The position numbers were made by a program, and so were the translations under genes. A DNA stretch of 64,000 nt from Allobosea robiniae (GTDB taxonomy: Bacteria > Pseudomonadota > Alphaproteobacteria > Rhizobiales > Beijerinckiaceae). Below the pieces are notes generated by a model that had not been told where the DNA came from, did not search any database, and saw only the letters and a list, made by a program, of their open reading frames with translations. This document shows positions 26,025-34,425 of the stretch, piece by piece; the stretch's first letter is position 1; every line of letters begins with the position of its first letter. The stretch covers positions 372,001 to 436,000 of the forward strand of contig NZ_FNBZ01000001.1 in the NCBI RefSeq assembly GCF_900102525.1, read 5' to 3'.

Positions 26025-26570
26025 ATGCGCAGCGAGAAGGACAAGATGCTGGCCGGCGAGCTCTATCGCGCCGACAGCCCCGAACTCGTCGCGGATAATC
26101 TCCGTACCACCGCCTGGATGGAGCGCTTCAACGCGCCCGGTACGGCGCCAGAACAGCGGCTGCCGTTGCTCCGCGAGGCGCCCGGTCACGTCGGGCAAGG
26201 CGTCGTCATCCGCCCGCCCTTCCATTGCGATTACGGCTACAATATCAGCCTCGGCGACGGCGTCTTTCTCAACTTCAACTGCATCATCCTCGACGTCGTC
26301 GCGGTCACCATCGGCGATGGCACGCAGATCGGGCCCGGTGTCCAGATCCTGACTGCCGATCATCCGCGCGATCCCGGCCAGCGCCGGCAGATGCTGGAAT
26401 TCGGGCGCCCCGTCAGCATCGGCAGCAATGTCTGGATCGGCGGCGGCGCGATCATCCTGCCCGGCGTCACGATCGGGGACGATGCCATCATCGGCGCGGG
26501 CAGCGTCGTCACGCGCGACGTGCCGGCCGGCGGCACCGCGGTCGGCAATCCGGCGCGCCTGCGACCCTGA
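26025..26570 (+). CDS. Maltose/galactoside O-acetyltransferase-type hexapeptide protein
   Basis: 181 residues of the LacA/Maa/NodL group of left-handed beta-helix acetyl-CoA transferases. The N-terminal Mac domain reads MLAGELYRADSPELVADNLRTTAWMERFN; hexapeptide repeats run through the middle (IGDGTQIGPGVQILTADHP, IGSNVWIGGGAIILPGVTIGDDAIIGAGSVVTRDVPAGG), and the ADHP histidine is the catalytic-base context. It acetylates a sugar or sugar derivative; the acceptor cannot be read from sequence. It starts 17 bp after era and may be co-transcribed with it. Confidence 0.9.
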   Translation: MRSEKDKMLAGELYRADSPELVADNLRTTAWMERFNAPGTAPEQRLPLLREAPGHVGQGVVIRPPFHCDYGYNISLGDGVFLNFNCIILDVVAVTIGDGTQIGPGVQILTADHPRDPGQRRQMLEFGRPVSIGSNVWIGGGAIILPGVTIGDDAIIGAGSVVTRDVPAGGTAVGNPARLRP

Positions 26571-26620
26571 CGTAACGGAAAACCGAACTGCGTCAGTGTG
26601 CCACGGCTCCTCCTTGTAAC

Positions 26621-26649
26621 TTGTCAAATTTCAGTCGCAAAACGACATT
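26621..26649 (+). promoter_or_regulatory. Candidate promoter of the NYN-domain gene
   Basis: TTGTCA (26621-26626, five of six to TTGACA), a 17-bp spacer, then GACATT (26644-26649, three of six to TATAAT), in an AT-rich 139-bp gap otherwise empty of features. Confidence 0.4.
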
Positions 26650-26709
26650 GTTAGAACGCGTTTGGTGCCCATTTTCATACCTAAAGATATTTTAGCAGGA
26701 GTGATTGCC

Positions 26710-27342
26710 ATGAGCGCCGCACCGCGCATCGCGCTGTTCATCGACGGCGCCAATCTCTACGCGACTTCGAAGCAGCTCGGCTTCGACATGGACTATCGGC
26801 GCCTGTTGCGGGAGTTCCAGGGCCGCGGCAACCTGATCCGCGCGTTCTATTTCACCACATTGGTGGAAAGCGAAGAGTATTCCTCGATCAGGCCGCTGGT
26901 CGACTGGCTCGACTACAACGGCTACCGGGTCATCACCAAAGCGGCGAAGGAGTTCACCGACGCCACTGGCCGGCGCCGCGTCAAGGGCAACATGGATATC
27001 GAGCTGGCGATCGAGATGCTCGAACTCGCGCCGCATCTCGACCAGATCTACCTGTTTTCCGGTGACGGCGATTTCCGGCCGCTGGTCGAGGCCGTGCAGC
27101 GCAAGGGCGTCAAGGTCTCGGTGGTCTCGACGATCTCGACCAACCCGCCGATGGTCTCGGACGAGTTGCGCCGGCAATGCGACGAATTCGTCGACCTTGC
27201 CCAGCTCATGCAGAAGATCGGCCGCGACCCGGCCGAGCGCGCCAATCGCACAGGGGCCAGCGCCGCACCGGGCACTCCCGGAAACCCGTCACTGGAGCGG
27301 CGCTACGGCATTCGCCAGGGCGACGAGCCGGTCGAGGGGTGA
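26710..27342 (+). CDS. NYN-domain protein, LabA/DUF88-like
   Basis: 210 residues with a PIN-like NYN nuclease fold. The acidic residues expected of the metal site are present: D12 in FIDGANLY, D96 in KGNMDIELAIEML, and D119/D121 in SGDGDF. This family includes putative RNases and the cyanobacterial LabA regulator; catalytic activity in bacteria is mostly unproven. The C-terminal 30 residues are low-complexity. ATG 26710 has AGGAG 8 nt upstream. It is convergent with smpB. Confidence 0.85.
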   Translation: MSAAPRIALFIDGANLYATSKQLGFDMDYRRLLREFQGRGNLIRAFYFTTLVESEEYSSIRPLVDWLDYNGYRVITKAAKEFTDATGRRRVKGNMDIELAIEMLELAPHLDQIYLFSGDGDFRPLVEAVQRKGVKVSVVSTISTNPPMVSDELRRQCDEFVDLAQLMQKIGRDPAERANRTGASAAPGTPGNPSLERRYGIRQGDEPVEG

Positions 27343-27354
27343 GGCCAGCGGCCC

Positions 27355-27828
27355 CTACCCGCCCGCCTTCAGCAGCCGCTGCTTGTCGCGGTTCCAGTCG
27401 CGCTCTTTCTCGGTCTCGCGCTTGTCGTGGAGCTTCTTGCCCTTGCCGAGGCCGAGTTCAACCTTCGCCCTGCCCCTGTCGTTGAAGTAGACCTTGAGCG
27501 GGATCAAGGCCATGCCCTCGCGCTGGACCGCGCCCATCAGCTTGTTGATCTCCCGCCGGTGAAGCAGGAGCTTCCGCGGCCGGCGGACCTCGTGATTGAA
27601 GCGGTTCGCCTCGAGATATTCCGGAATATGGGCGTTGAACAGAAAGAGCTCCGTCCCCATCGGGCCGGCATAGCTCTCTCCAATCGTCGCCTTGCCGCCG
27701 CGCAGTGACTTGATCTCGGTCCCCTGCAAGGCGATGCCCGCCTCCACGGTTTCCTTGATCTCGTAGTTGAAGCGCGCCTTGCGGTTGTCCGCTGCTAGGC
27801 GATAGCGCTCCGGATCAGGTTTCTTCAT
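27355..27828 (-). CDS. smpB: SsrA-binding protein
   Basis: Binds tmRNA and delivers it to stalled ribosomes for trans-translation. 157 residues with [31 protein letters not shown], the core OB-fold block, and the positively charged C-terminal tail ([26 protein letters not shown]) that enters the empty mRNA channel. tmRNA itself is not in this window. It lies downstream of dapA on the same strand, a common arrangement in alphaproteobacteria. Confidence 0.96.
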   Translation of the reverse strand: MKKPDPERYRLAADNRKARFNYEIKETVEAGIALQGTEIKSLRGGKATIGESYAGPMGTELFLFNAHIPEYLEANRFNHEVRRPRKLLLHRREINKLMGAVQREGMALIPLKVYFNDRGRAKVELGLGKGKKLHDKRETEKERDWNRDKQRLLKAGG

Positions 27829-27991
27829 GCCGTTCCGCTGAATCCATGCTGCTCGACCGGCGCTGCCAGAACCTGAGAATCCGATTCGGGATCGGCACCC
27901 AAGCGCCTGGAAACGCCGACCTTGTCGTTCTACCGCCCGCCGCGATCGGCCAGCGAATAACCGCGCCGGGCGGCGCGGCCACCTATCTCAC

Positions 27992-28885
27992 TTAAGTATT
28001 CAACAGCCCGGCGAAAACCATGGCCTCGCGAATGACCTTGCCCGTCGCCGGGGTCACCGGCATCAGCGGCAGGCGGACCTCCTCCTCGATGCGGCCGAGC
28101 AGCGCGAGGCCATGCTTGGCCCCGGCGAGGCCGGGCTCCTTGAAGATCGCGTCATGCAGCGGCACCAGCCGGTCCTGCACCTTCAGCGCCCCCGCATAGT
28201 CGCCCTTCTGGACGGCTTCCATCAGGTCGGCGCAGAGGCGCGGCGCGACATTGGCGACGACCGAGATGCAGCCATGGCCGCCGGCCGCCATATAGGACAG
28301 CGCGGTCATGTCCTCGCCCGAGAGCTGGATGAAATCCGCACCTAAGGCGTGGCGCTGCTGCGAGACGCGGGCGAGATTGGCGGTCGCGTCCTTCACGCCG
28401 GCGATGTTCTTGAGCTCGTAGAGCCGCGCCATCGTCTCGACCGACATGTCCACCACCGAGCGCGGCGGGATGTTGTAGATGATGATCGGAATCCCGATCG
28501 CATCGTTCACCGCCTTGAAGTGCTGGTACATGCCCTCCTGGGTCGGCTTGTTGTAATAGGGCGTCACCACGAGCACGGCATCGGCGCCAGCCTTCTCGGC
28601 GTGGACGGCGAGGTCGATCGCCTCGATCGTGTTGTTCGAGCCGGCGCCGGCGATGACCGGGACGCGGCCCTTGTTCTGGTCGATGACGATCTCGACGACG
28701 CGCTTGTGCTCGTCATGGGAGAGCGTCGGGCTCTCGCCGGTGGTGCCGACGGGCACGAGCCCGGTCGAGCCGTTGCCGATCTGCCAATCGACCAGCGCGC
28801 GCAGCGCCACCTCGTCGACCTTGCCGGCTTTGAACGGCGTGACCAGAGCGGGCATCGAGCCGGTGAAGGCAATGTGCTTGGTCAT
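27992..28885 (-). CDS. dapA: 4-Hydroxy-tetrahydrodipicolinate synthase
   Basis: Condenses pyruvate with aspartate semialdehyde, the committed step to diaminopimelate and lysine. 297 residues in the DapA/NAL TIM-barrel family, with TTGESPTL, Y137 in IIYNIPPR and the Schiff-base K165 in [10 protein letters not shown] related aldolase cannot be fully excluded, but the neighbour smpB is the standard DapA context. ATG 28885 is used: AGGA lies 9 nt upstream and the upstream reading is not family-like. Confidence 0.94.
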   Translation of the reverse strand: MTKHIAFTGSMPALVTPFKAGKVDEVALRALVDWQIGNGSTGLVPVGTTGESPTLSHDEHKRVVEIVIDQNKGRVPVIAGAGSNNTIEAIDLAVHAEKAGADAVLVVTPYYNKPTQEGMYQHFKAVNDAIGIPIIIYNIPPRSVVDMSVETMARLYELKNIAGVKDATANLARVSQQRHALGADFIQLSGEDMTALSYMAAGGHGCISVVANVAPRLCADLMEAVQKGDYAGALKVQDRLVPLHDAIFKEPGLAGAKHGLALLGRIEEEVRLPLMPVTPATGKVIREAMVFAGLLNT

Positions 28886-29034
28886 GGGACGATCCTGGGA
28901 CGAAAACGCGGGTTGCGGGGCCGCCACACATAAACCGTCATCCCGCCAAGGCAAAGCCGGCAAGCCATGAAAATGCGTGGCCTCATAGTTAAGCGTTCAT
29001 CAACCCGCTTCCCCGACCATCACAGATATCCGCA

Positions 29035-29077
29035 TTAGATCGCCGAGCGCCCTAACGGGCGCGAAGTGGCGATCTAA
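29035..29077. repeat. Inverted repeat in the dapA/slt divergent gap
   Basis: Outer arms TTAGATCGCC (29035-29044) and GGCGATCTAA (29068-29077) enclose an inner stem GCGCCC-TAAC-GGGCGC. It sits between divergent genes, so it is not a terminator of either. Confidence 0.7.
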
Positions 29078-29087
29078 ATCTTGGTTC

Positions 29088-29130
29088 AGCATCGGACCGA
29101 AAAGTGGATTCCACTTTTCGGTCCGATGCT
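29088..29130. repeat. 43-bp near-perfect palindrome upstream of slt
   Basis: Two 21-nt arms (29088-29108 and 29110-29130) that are exact reverse complements around one central base. The core reads AAAAGTGGATTCCACTTTT. It ends 18 bp before the slt start codon. I recall this palindrome as widespread in Hyphomicrobiales genomes but cannot verify that here. Confidence 0.85.
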
Positions 29131-29148
29131 CCAGCCTGGAGTTCCGCC

Positions 29149-31227
29149 ATGGCCTCGCCTGCCGCCGCGAGGAGACTGATCGGCCTGCTGCTGCCTGCCC
29201 TGCTCTCCGCCTCGACGACGCAGGCGGGCGACGACGGCATGCTCGCCAGCCAGCGCAAGCTCGCCATGCTCGGCGATGTCGAGACGACGAGCGCGCTGCC
29301 GCCCTATCCCGCCGACGCCTTGCGTGGCGAAAGCCCGATCAATGCGGAGGCCGTGAAGGCGGCTGTCGCCGCCTATCGTCGCAATGCGCTTACCGAGGGC
29401 GACGATCTCGCGGCACGCATCGATGACCGCACCGCGCGTTCGCTGCTCGAATGGGTGGCGATCCATGCCAATGCCGGCGCCGTTCCCTTCACGCGGATCG
29501 ACGCCTTCCTGCGCGAGCATCCGAACTATCCGGCCACGACCCGTTTTCGACGCCGCGCCGAAGAGGCGCTGATCGCCGAGAAGAAGAGCCCGGCGATCGT
29601 GCGCGCCTTCTTCCATGGCCAGCAGCCCGTCTCGGCGGCCGGGCGGATCGCGCTGGCGCTCGCGCTCAAGGAGGAAGGCAAGGCCGAAGAAGCCGCCGAC
29701 ATCATCCGCCAGAGCTGGCGCAAGGATTCGTTCGGGCAGGCGCTCGAAAAGATCGTGCTCAAGGATTTCGAGGCGGCGCTGACCAAGGACGATCACCGCC
29801 TGCGCACCGAGCGCTTCCTGTTCCGGGAGAGCGGTCAGGCGGCTCTGCGCAATGCCGCCCGGGTCTCGCCCGATTATATCGTGCTGGCCAAGGCGCGGCT
29901 GGCGAGCGCCAAAGCGCGTCGGCCGATCTCCGAGAAACTGATTTCAGCGGTGCCAGCCTCACTGCGCGGCGATGTCTCCTTCGCTTTCCTGCAGGCACAG
30001 CAGGCGCGGCGGGGCGACAAGCTCGACGATGCCGTGAAGGCGCTGACCGCGATCCCGCGCGACCCGGCCCTGCTCGGCGACGGCGATGGCTGGTGGGAGG
30101 AGCGGCGCATCATCGCGCGCAAGCTCCTCGATGCCGGCCAGCCGCAGAAGGCCTATGAGGTTTCCTCCGGTCACGGCGCCGAGGATGCGGCCGAGCGGAT
30201 CGAAGCCGAATGGAGTGCCGGCTTCGTCGCGCTGCGCTTTCTCAAGAAGCCGGATGTGGCGCTGAAGCATTTCGACGCGGCAGCGGGCATTGCGGAGACG
30301 CCGATCTCGGTCGCACGAGCCACCTATTGGCAGGGCCGCGCCTATGAGGAACTGGGCAAGGCGGATGAGGCCAGGGCCGCCTATGGCAAGGCCGCGGAGC
30401 AGCCGGTCGCCTATTACGGGCAGCTGGCGCGGGCGAAGCTTGGGCTTTCCGGCCTGCCGCTGCGGCGCACGGTCGCCGCCGGGCTCGAGACCCTGCCAGG
30501 ACACCGGGCCGTGCGCCTGCTCTATCGTATCGGCGAGCGCGACCTCGCCACGCTGATGCTGAAGGACCTGGCGCAGCGCCTCCATACCACCGAGGCGCTG
30601 GAGGCGATCGCCGCCATTGCCCGGCGCGAGACCGATGCGCGTGCGCTGGTCGGCATCGGCAAGGCGGCGCTGCAACGCGGCTTCCCGCTCGACATGGCCG
30701 CCTATCCGGTCGATGGCATCCCGGAATTCGACGTGCTCGGCGATCCGATGGAGCGCGCCATCGTCCATGCGATCGCGCGGCAGGAGAGTGCCTTCGACCC
30801 GACCGCGATGTCGCATGCCGGCGCGCGCGGGCTGATGCAGATGATGCCGGCGACCGCGCGCGAGACGGCGCGCCGCGCCGGCCTGCCCTTCGACTGGCAG
30901 AAACTGGGCCAGGACCCGCTCTATGCGGCGCGGATGGGCGCGGCCCATCTCAACGACCTGCTCAAGGAGTGGCGCGGCTCCTATGTCCTGACCTTCGCCG
31001 CCTATAATGCCGGCTCGCCCAATGTGAAGAAATGGATTGCGGCCTATGGCGACCCGCGCGATCCCGAGGTCGACGCCGTCGATTGGGTCGAGCGCATCCC
31101 CTTCTCCGAGACGCGCAACTACGTCCAGCGCGTGATGGAGAACCTGCAGGTCTATCGCGAGCGCCTGAACCAGCGCACGGCCTACCTGATCGACTACGAC
31201 CTGAAGCGCGGCGGCAAGCGGGACTAG
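29149..31227 (+). CDS. slt: Soluble lytic murein transglycosylase
   Basis: 692 residues. A signal-like N-terminus (RRLIGLLLPALLSASTTQA) is followed by a long alpha-superhelical U-shaped region and a C-terminal SLT domain. The catalytic glutamate is E546 in IARQESAFDPTAMSHAGARGLMQMMPATA, with the AYNAGSPNVKKWIAAYGDP block and NYVQRVMENLQVYR that close the family domain. It cleaves the MurNAc-GlcNAc bond of peptidoglycan to anhydromuropeptides in the periplasm. ATG 29149 is chosen; an earlier GTG (29104) lies inside the palindrome and gives unlikely sequence. Confidence 0.94.
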   Translation: MASPAAARRLIGLLLPALLSASTTQAGDDGMLASQRKLAMLGDVETTSALPPYPADALRGESPINAEAVKAAVAAYRRNALTEGDDLAARIDDRTARSLLEWVAIHANAGAVPFTRIDAFLREHPNYPATTRFRRRAEEALIAEKKSPAIVRAFFHGQQPVSAAGRIALALALKEEGKAEEAADIIRQSWRKDSFGQALEKIVLKDFEAALTKDDHRLRTERFLFRESGQAALRNAARVSPDYIVLAKARLASAKARRPISEKLISAVPASLRGDVSFAFLQAQQARRGDKLDDAVKALTAIPRDPALLGDGDGWWEERRIIARKLLDAGQPQKAYEVSSGHGAEDAAERIEAEWSAGFVALRFLKKPDVALKHFDAAAGIAETPISVARATYWQGRAYEELGKADEARAAYGKAAEQPVAYYGQLARAKLGLSGLPLRRTVAAGLETLPGHRAVRLLYRIGERDLATLMLKDLAQRLHTTEALEAIAAIARRETDARALVGIGKAALQRGFPLDMAAYPVDGIPEFDVLGDPMERAIVHAIARQESAFDPTAMSHAGARGLMQMMPATARETARRAGLPFDWQKLGQDPLYAARMGAAHLNDLLKEWRGSYVLTFAAYNAGSPNVKKWIAAYGDPRDPEVDAVDWVERIPFSETRNYVQRVMENLQVYRERLNQRTAYLIDYDLKRGGKRD

Positions 31228-31248
31228 CAGCGCTTCTTCTCAACCGCA

Positions 31249-31369
31249 CGGTCATCCCGGACAAGCGGCGTCAGCCGCGCCGATCCGGGATCCATTCCGG
31301 AGCCTTTCCAATACTCGCTCCGGAATGGATCCCGGCTCTCCGCTTCGCTGCGCCCGGGATGACAACCGT
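31249..31369. repeat. Intergenic palindromic repeat (GTCATCCCG family), full copy
   Basis: Ends GTCATCCCGG / CCGGGATGAC are inverted. Inside are 18-bp perfect arms (31285-31302 and 31318-31335) around a 15-nt loop. It lies 21 bp after the slt stop and may stop its transcript. The copy at 1513-1643 is related but diverged. Confidence 0.75.
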
Positions 31370-31403
31370 CGTTGTCCAGCCCGGCAACGATCTCCCCTGA
31401 CGA

Positions 31404-31432
31404 TTGCAATATTTGAAACTTTCAACTACCTC
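31404..31432 (+). promoter_or_regulatory. M20-operon promoter with MarR-type palindrome in the spacer
   Basis: TTGCAA (31404-31409), a 17-bp spacer, then TACCTC (31427-31432). The spacer holds the perfect dyad TTGAAA-C-TTTCAA (31413-31425). A repressor bound here would block RNA polymerase. The operon encodes a MarR-family regulator, the natural candidate. Confidence 0.5.
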
Positions 31433-31455
31433 TGCGGGGCAGCGGAGGAATTTCG

Positions 31456-32610
31456 ATGCTGCAGGACATTGCCGATTTCGCGCCCACGCTTGAGGCCTGG
31501 CGCCGCGACCTTCACGCCCATCCCGAAATTGCCTTCCAGGAATTCCGCACCTCGGAGTTCGTCGCGAAGACACTCGCCTCCTTCGGCATCGAAGTGCATC
31601 GCGGGCTCGGAGGCACCGGCCTCGTCGGCGTCATCAGGGGCGCTGCTGAGGGGCCGGCCATCGGATTGCGCGCCGACATGGACGCGCTGCCGATGGAGGA
31701 GGATACCGGGCTCGACTACCGCTCGACCACCAAGAACCAGTTCCATGGCTGCGGCCATGACGGCCATACCGTGATGCTGCTCGCCGCGGCCCGCCATCTC
31801 GCCGCCAACCCGCCGAAGCGCGGCAAGGTGCATCTGATCTTCCAGCCGGCCGAGGAGATCGGCCAGGGCGCCGAGCGCATGATCGCGGACGGCCTGTTCG
31901 AACGCTTCCCCTGCTCCGAGGTCTACGCGCTCCACACCATCCCGCTCTATGAGGAAGGTACCGCCGCGGTGCGCCCTGGCCCGACGCTGAGCGGCACGAC
32001 CGTGTTCGAGATCACGATCAAGGGCAAGGGCGGCCACGGCGCGGCGCCCCATACGACCGACGACCCGCTGCAGGTCGCGGCGCGCCTCGCGACCGAAATC
32101 GCCTCGATCGTCGGCCGCCATGTCGATCCAATGCAGCCGGCCGTGATCAGCCTCGGCAAGCTCGTCGCCGGCACGGCCTCGAACATCATCCCCGACTCCG
32201 CCGAGCTCAGCGGCACGATCCGCACCTACAATCCCGAGACGGAGGCCCGCATCGTCGACAAGCTCGATGCGGCCTGCCGGGGCTTCGCGCTGATGTCGAA
32301 CTGCACGATCACCTGCGTGAAGAAGGCGAGCTGCCCGCCCTGCCTCAACGATCCTCGTGCCGCCGCTGCGGCGGCCTCTGCCGCGGGACAGGTGCTCGGC
32401 GAGGCCAATGTGCAGACCGACCTGACGCCCCTGCCCTTCTCCGACGATTTCGCGCTGATGCTGCGGCAATGGCCCGGCGCCTATATCTTCCTCGGCCAGC
32501 CCGGCGCGATGTGCCACCATCCGACCTTCGATTTCGACGACCGCCTGCTGCCGGTCGGCGCCAGCATCCTGTGCCGCCTCGTCGAGCGCCAGACCGGAGC
32601 CAACGCATGA
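31456..32610 (+). CDS. M20 family amidohydrolase (hippurate-hydrolase-like)
   Basis: 384-residue metallo-amidohydrolase of the M20D/IAL-1 type, hydrolysing N-acyl amino acids or similar amides. Metal-site features: C99 and H101 in FHGCGHDGHT, E133/E134 in QPAEEIGQG, and a HTIP histidine; the lid domain begins near SGTTVFEITIKGKGGHGAAPH. SD GGAGGA just upstream. It overlaps the MFS gene by 4 bp (ATGA at 32607), so hydrolase and transporter should be made together; the MFS protein probably imports the amide or exports a product (inference). Confidence 0.92.
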   Translation: MLQDIADFAPTLEAWRRDLHAHPEIAFQEFRTSEFVAKTLASFGIEVHRGLGGTGLVGVIRGAAEGPAIGLRADMDALPMEEDTGLDYRSTTKNQFHGCGHDGHTVMLLAAARHLAANPPKRGKVHLIFQPAEEIGQGAERMIADGLFERFPCSEVYALHTIPLYEEGTAAVRPGPTLSGTTVFEITIKGKGGHGAAPHTTDDPLQVAARLATEIASIVGRHVDPMQPAVISLGKLVAGTASNIIPDSAELSGTIRTYNPETEARIVDKLDAACRGFALMSNCTITCVKKASCPPCLNDPRAAAAAASAAGQVLGEANVQTDLTPLPFSDDFALMLRQWPGAYIFLGQPGAMCHHPTFDFDDRLLPVGASILCRLVERQTGANA

Positions 32611-33902
32611 CCGCCGCCGCCATCCCAAGCGCCGAGCCGCGCTCCCCGGCCATGGTCCGTCGCGCCGTGCTCTCCTCGGTGATCGGCAACGGCCTCGAAT
32701 GGTACGATTTCCTGGTCTACGGCTTCTTCGCCACGATCATCGCCCAGGTCTTCTTCCCGACCTCCGACCCGCTGGTCTCGGCCCTGCTGACGGCGGCAAC
32801 CTTCGCGATCTCCTTCCTCGTCCGGCCGGTCGGCGGCGTGCTCCTCTCGACCTATGCCGACCGCCTCGGTCGCAAGCCGATCCTGACGGTGATGATCCTG
32901 ATCATGGGCTTCTCGACCGTGCTGATCGGGCTGACGCCGGACTATGCGACGATCGGCATGCTCGCGCCCATCCTCGTGATCCTCGCCCGCATCCTGCAAG
33001 GCATCTCGGTCGGCGCCGAGTTCGCCTCGGCCACCGCCATGCTGGTCGAATACGCGCCGCCCGGCCGCAAGATGATGTTCGGCAGCTTCCAGATGTGCTC
33101 GCAGGCGCTGGCGCTCGCGCTCGCCGCCTTCTCCGGCTATGCGCTGGCGACGCTGCTGACGCCGGAAGCTCTGCAAGGCTGGGGCTGGCGCATCCCGTTT
33201 CTGCTGGGCTCTCTGATCACGCCGCTCGGCTTCTACATCCGCCGCTTCGTCGATGAATCCCCGGAATACGAGAAGGACACGAAGCAGAGCACCCGCCAGA
33301 CGCCATTCCGCACCGTGCTGGCCGAGCACCGCAACGCGCTGCTGCGCTGCTTCGGCATCATGATCCCCGGCACGGCCTCGAATTATGTCTGGTTCATCTT
33401 CCTGCCGGGCTATGTGATCCGCCAGCTCAAGTTGCCCTTCACCAGCGCCATGCTGAGCTCTCTGATCGGCGGCATCCTGCTCTTCATCTTTGTGCCGATC
33501 ATGGGCCATCTCGCCGATCGCTGGAGCGCCTTCCGCGTCTGGCTCCTGGGCATGCTGAGCTTCGCTCTGCTCTCCTATCCGCTACTCGCCTATGTCGTGG
33601 CGCAGCCGAGCTTCGAGCGGCTCCTCACGGCGCAAGCGATCTGCGCGCTCTCGATCGCCGCGATCTGGGCACCAACGCCGGGTCTCCTTGCCGGCATGTT
33701 CCCGACGCAGGTGCGCTCGACCGGCATGTCGATCGCCTACAATGTCGTGGTGCTGCTGTTCGGCGGGCTCGCGCCCTTCACCCTGACCTGGCTCGTGGCA
33801 AAGACGGGCTCGGACATGGTTCCGTCCTATTATCTCCTCGCCTGCACGGCAGTCTCCCTGCTTGCGCTCGGACTGGCCAGCCGAACGCGCGCGCAAGGCT
33901 GA
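32607..33902 (+). CDS. MFS transporter, metabolite:H+ symporter (MHS) type
   Basis: 431 residues with twelve expected membrane helices. MHS-family features: GNGLEWYDFLVYG at TM1, the loop motif TYADRLGRKPILTVM between TM2 and TM3, GISVGAEFASATAMLVEYAP, and PGLLAGMFPTQVRSTGMSIAYN. Family members import organic acids, amino acids and osmolytes. Start ATG 32607 overlaps the M20 gene; a longer upstream reading would lie inside that gene. Confidence 0.92.
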   Translation: MTAAAIPSAEPRSPAMVRRAVLSSVIGNGLEWYDFLVYGFFATIIAQVFFPTSDPLVSALLTAATFAISFLVRPVGGVLLSTYADRLGRKPILTVMILIMGFSTVLIGLTPDYATIGMLAPILVILARILQGISVGAEFASATAMLVEYAPPGRKMMFGSFQMCSQALALALAAFSGYALATLLTPEALQGWGWRIPFLLGSLITPLGFYIRRFVDESPEYEKDTKQSTRQTPFRTVLAEHRNALLRCFGIMIPGTASNYVWFIFLPGYVIRQLKLPFTSAMLSSLIGGILLFIFVPIMGHLADRWSAFRVWLLGMLSFALLSYPLLAYVVAQPSFERLLTAQAICALSIAAIWAPTPGLLAGMFPTQVRSTGMSIAYNVVVLLFGGLAPFTLTWLVAKTGSDMVPSYYLLACTAVSLLALGLASRTRAQG

Positions 33903-33915
33903 GCAAGGGAGCAAG

Positions 33916-34341
33916 ATGGTCCGCGACTCCTTCCTGACCTTCCGGCTCGACCAGTTGAGCCAGGCCGCGATGGCCAAGGCCTCGCAGGTCTACAAGGAGC
34001 GGCTCGGCCTCAATATCCGCGAATTGCGGGTGATGCGGGCCATTGGCGACCAGCCGGGGCTCTCATCCCGGAGCCTGTCGGAAGCGACCTTCATCGAGCA
34101 GACGCTGGTCTCCAAGCATCTGCGCAAGCTGGTCGATGCAGGGCTGGTCCAACGCGAACTGGAAAGCGCCGATGCGCGGCGCGTCGCCCTGCACTTGACC
34201 GCGCAGGGCGAAGCGATCCGTGAGGAAGCCGACCGGCTCGGCGAGGAGATGGAGCGTGATTTCCTCTCGGTGCTGACGCCGGAGGAACTTGCCCAGTTCA
34301 ACCATTGCTTGGCCAAGCTGCGCCGCTGGGGCGCTTCTTAA
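33916..34341 (+). CDS. MarR-family transcriptional regulator
   Basis: 141 residues with the MarR winged-helix core (LGLNIRELRVMRAIGDQPGLSSRSLSEATFIEQTLVSKHLRKLVDAGLVQRE) and the beta-wing ADARRVALHLTAQGEAI. MarR proteins usually repress their own operon and are released by small aromatic or acyl ligands. It lies 13 bp after the MFS gene (GGGAG upstream of the ATG), so it is operon member three. The palindrome in the promoter spacer (31413-31425) is its likely site. Confidence 0.92.
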   Translation: MVRDSFLTFRLDQLSQAAMAKASQVYKERLGLNIRELRVMRAIGDQPGLSSRSLSEATFIEQTLVSKHLRKLVDAGLVQRELESADARRVALHLTAQGEAIREEADRLGEEMERDFLSVLTPEELAQFNHCLAKLRRWGAS

Positions 34342-34425
34342 GTCGGAGCATCCAGAGAGCCGGCTTTCATGCCCGGCGCGACCATGGTTAGGTGCGCTCC
34401 CGCCGCGCCTGCCTTTGAGTCCGCC

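Noticed and set aside
26710..27342. NYN-domain protein as a toxin
   Set aside because: No antitoxin-like small gene beside it, and length and motifs fit the LabA/DUF88 group.
27961..27978. CCGCGCCG/CGGCGCGG stem as the dapA terminator
   Set aside because: Short loop, weak T content after it (TTATT); not distinguishable from background, although the position is plausible.
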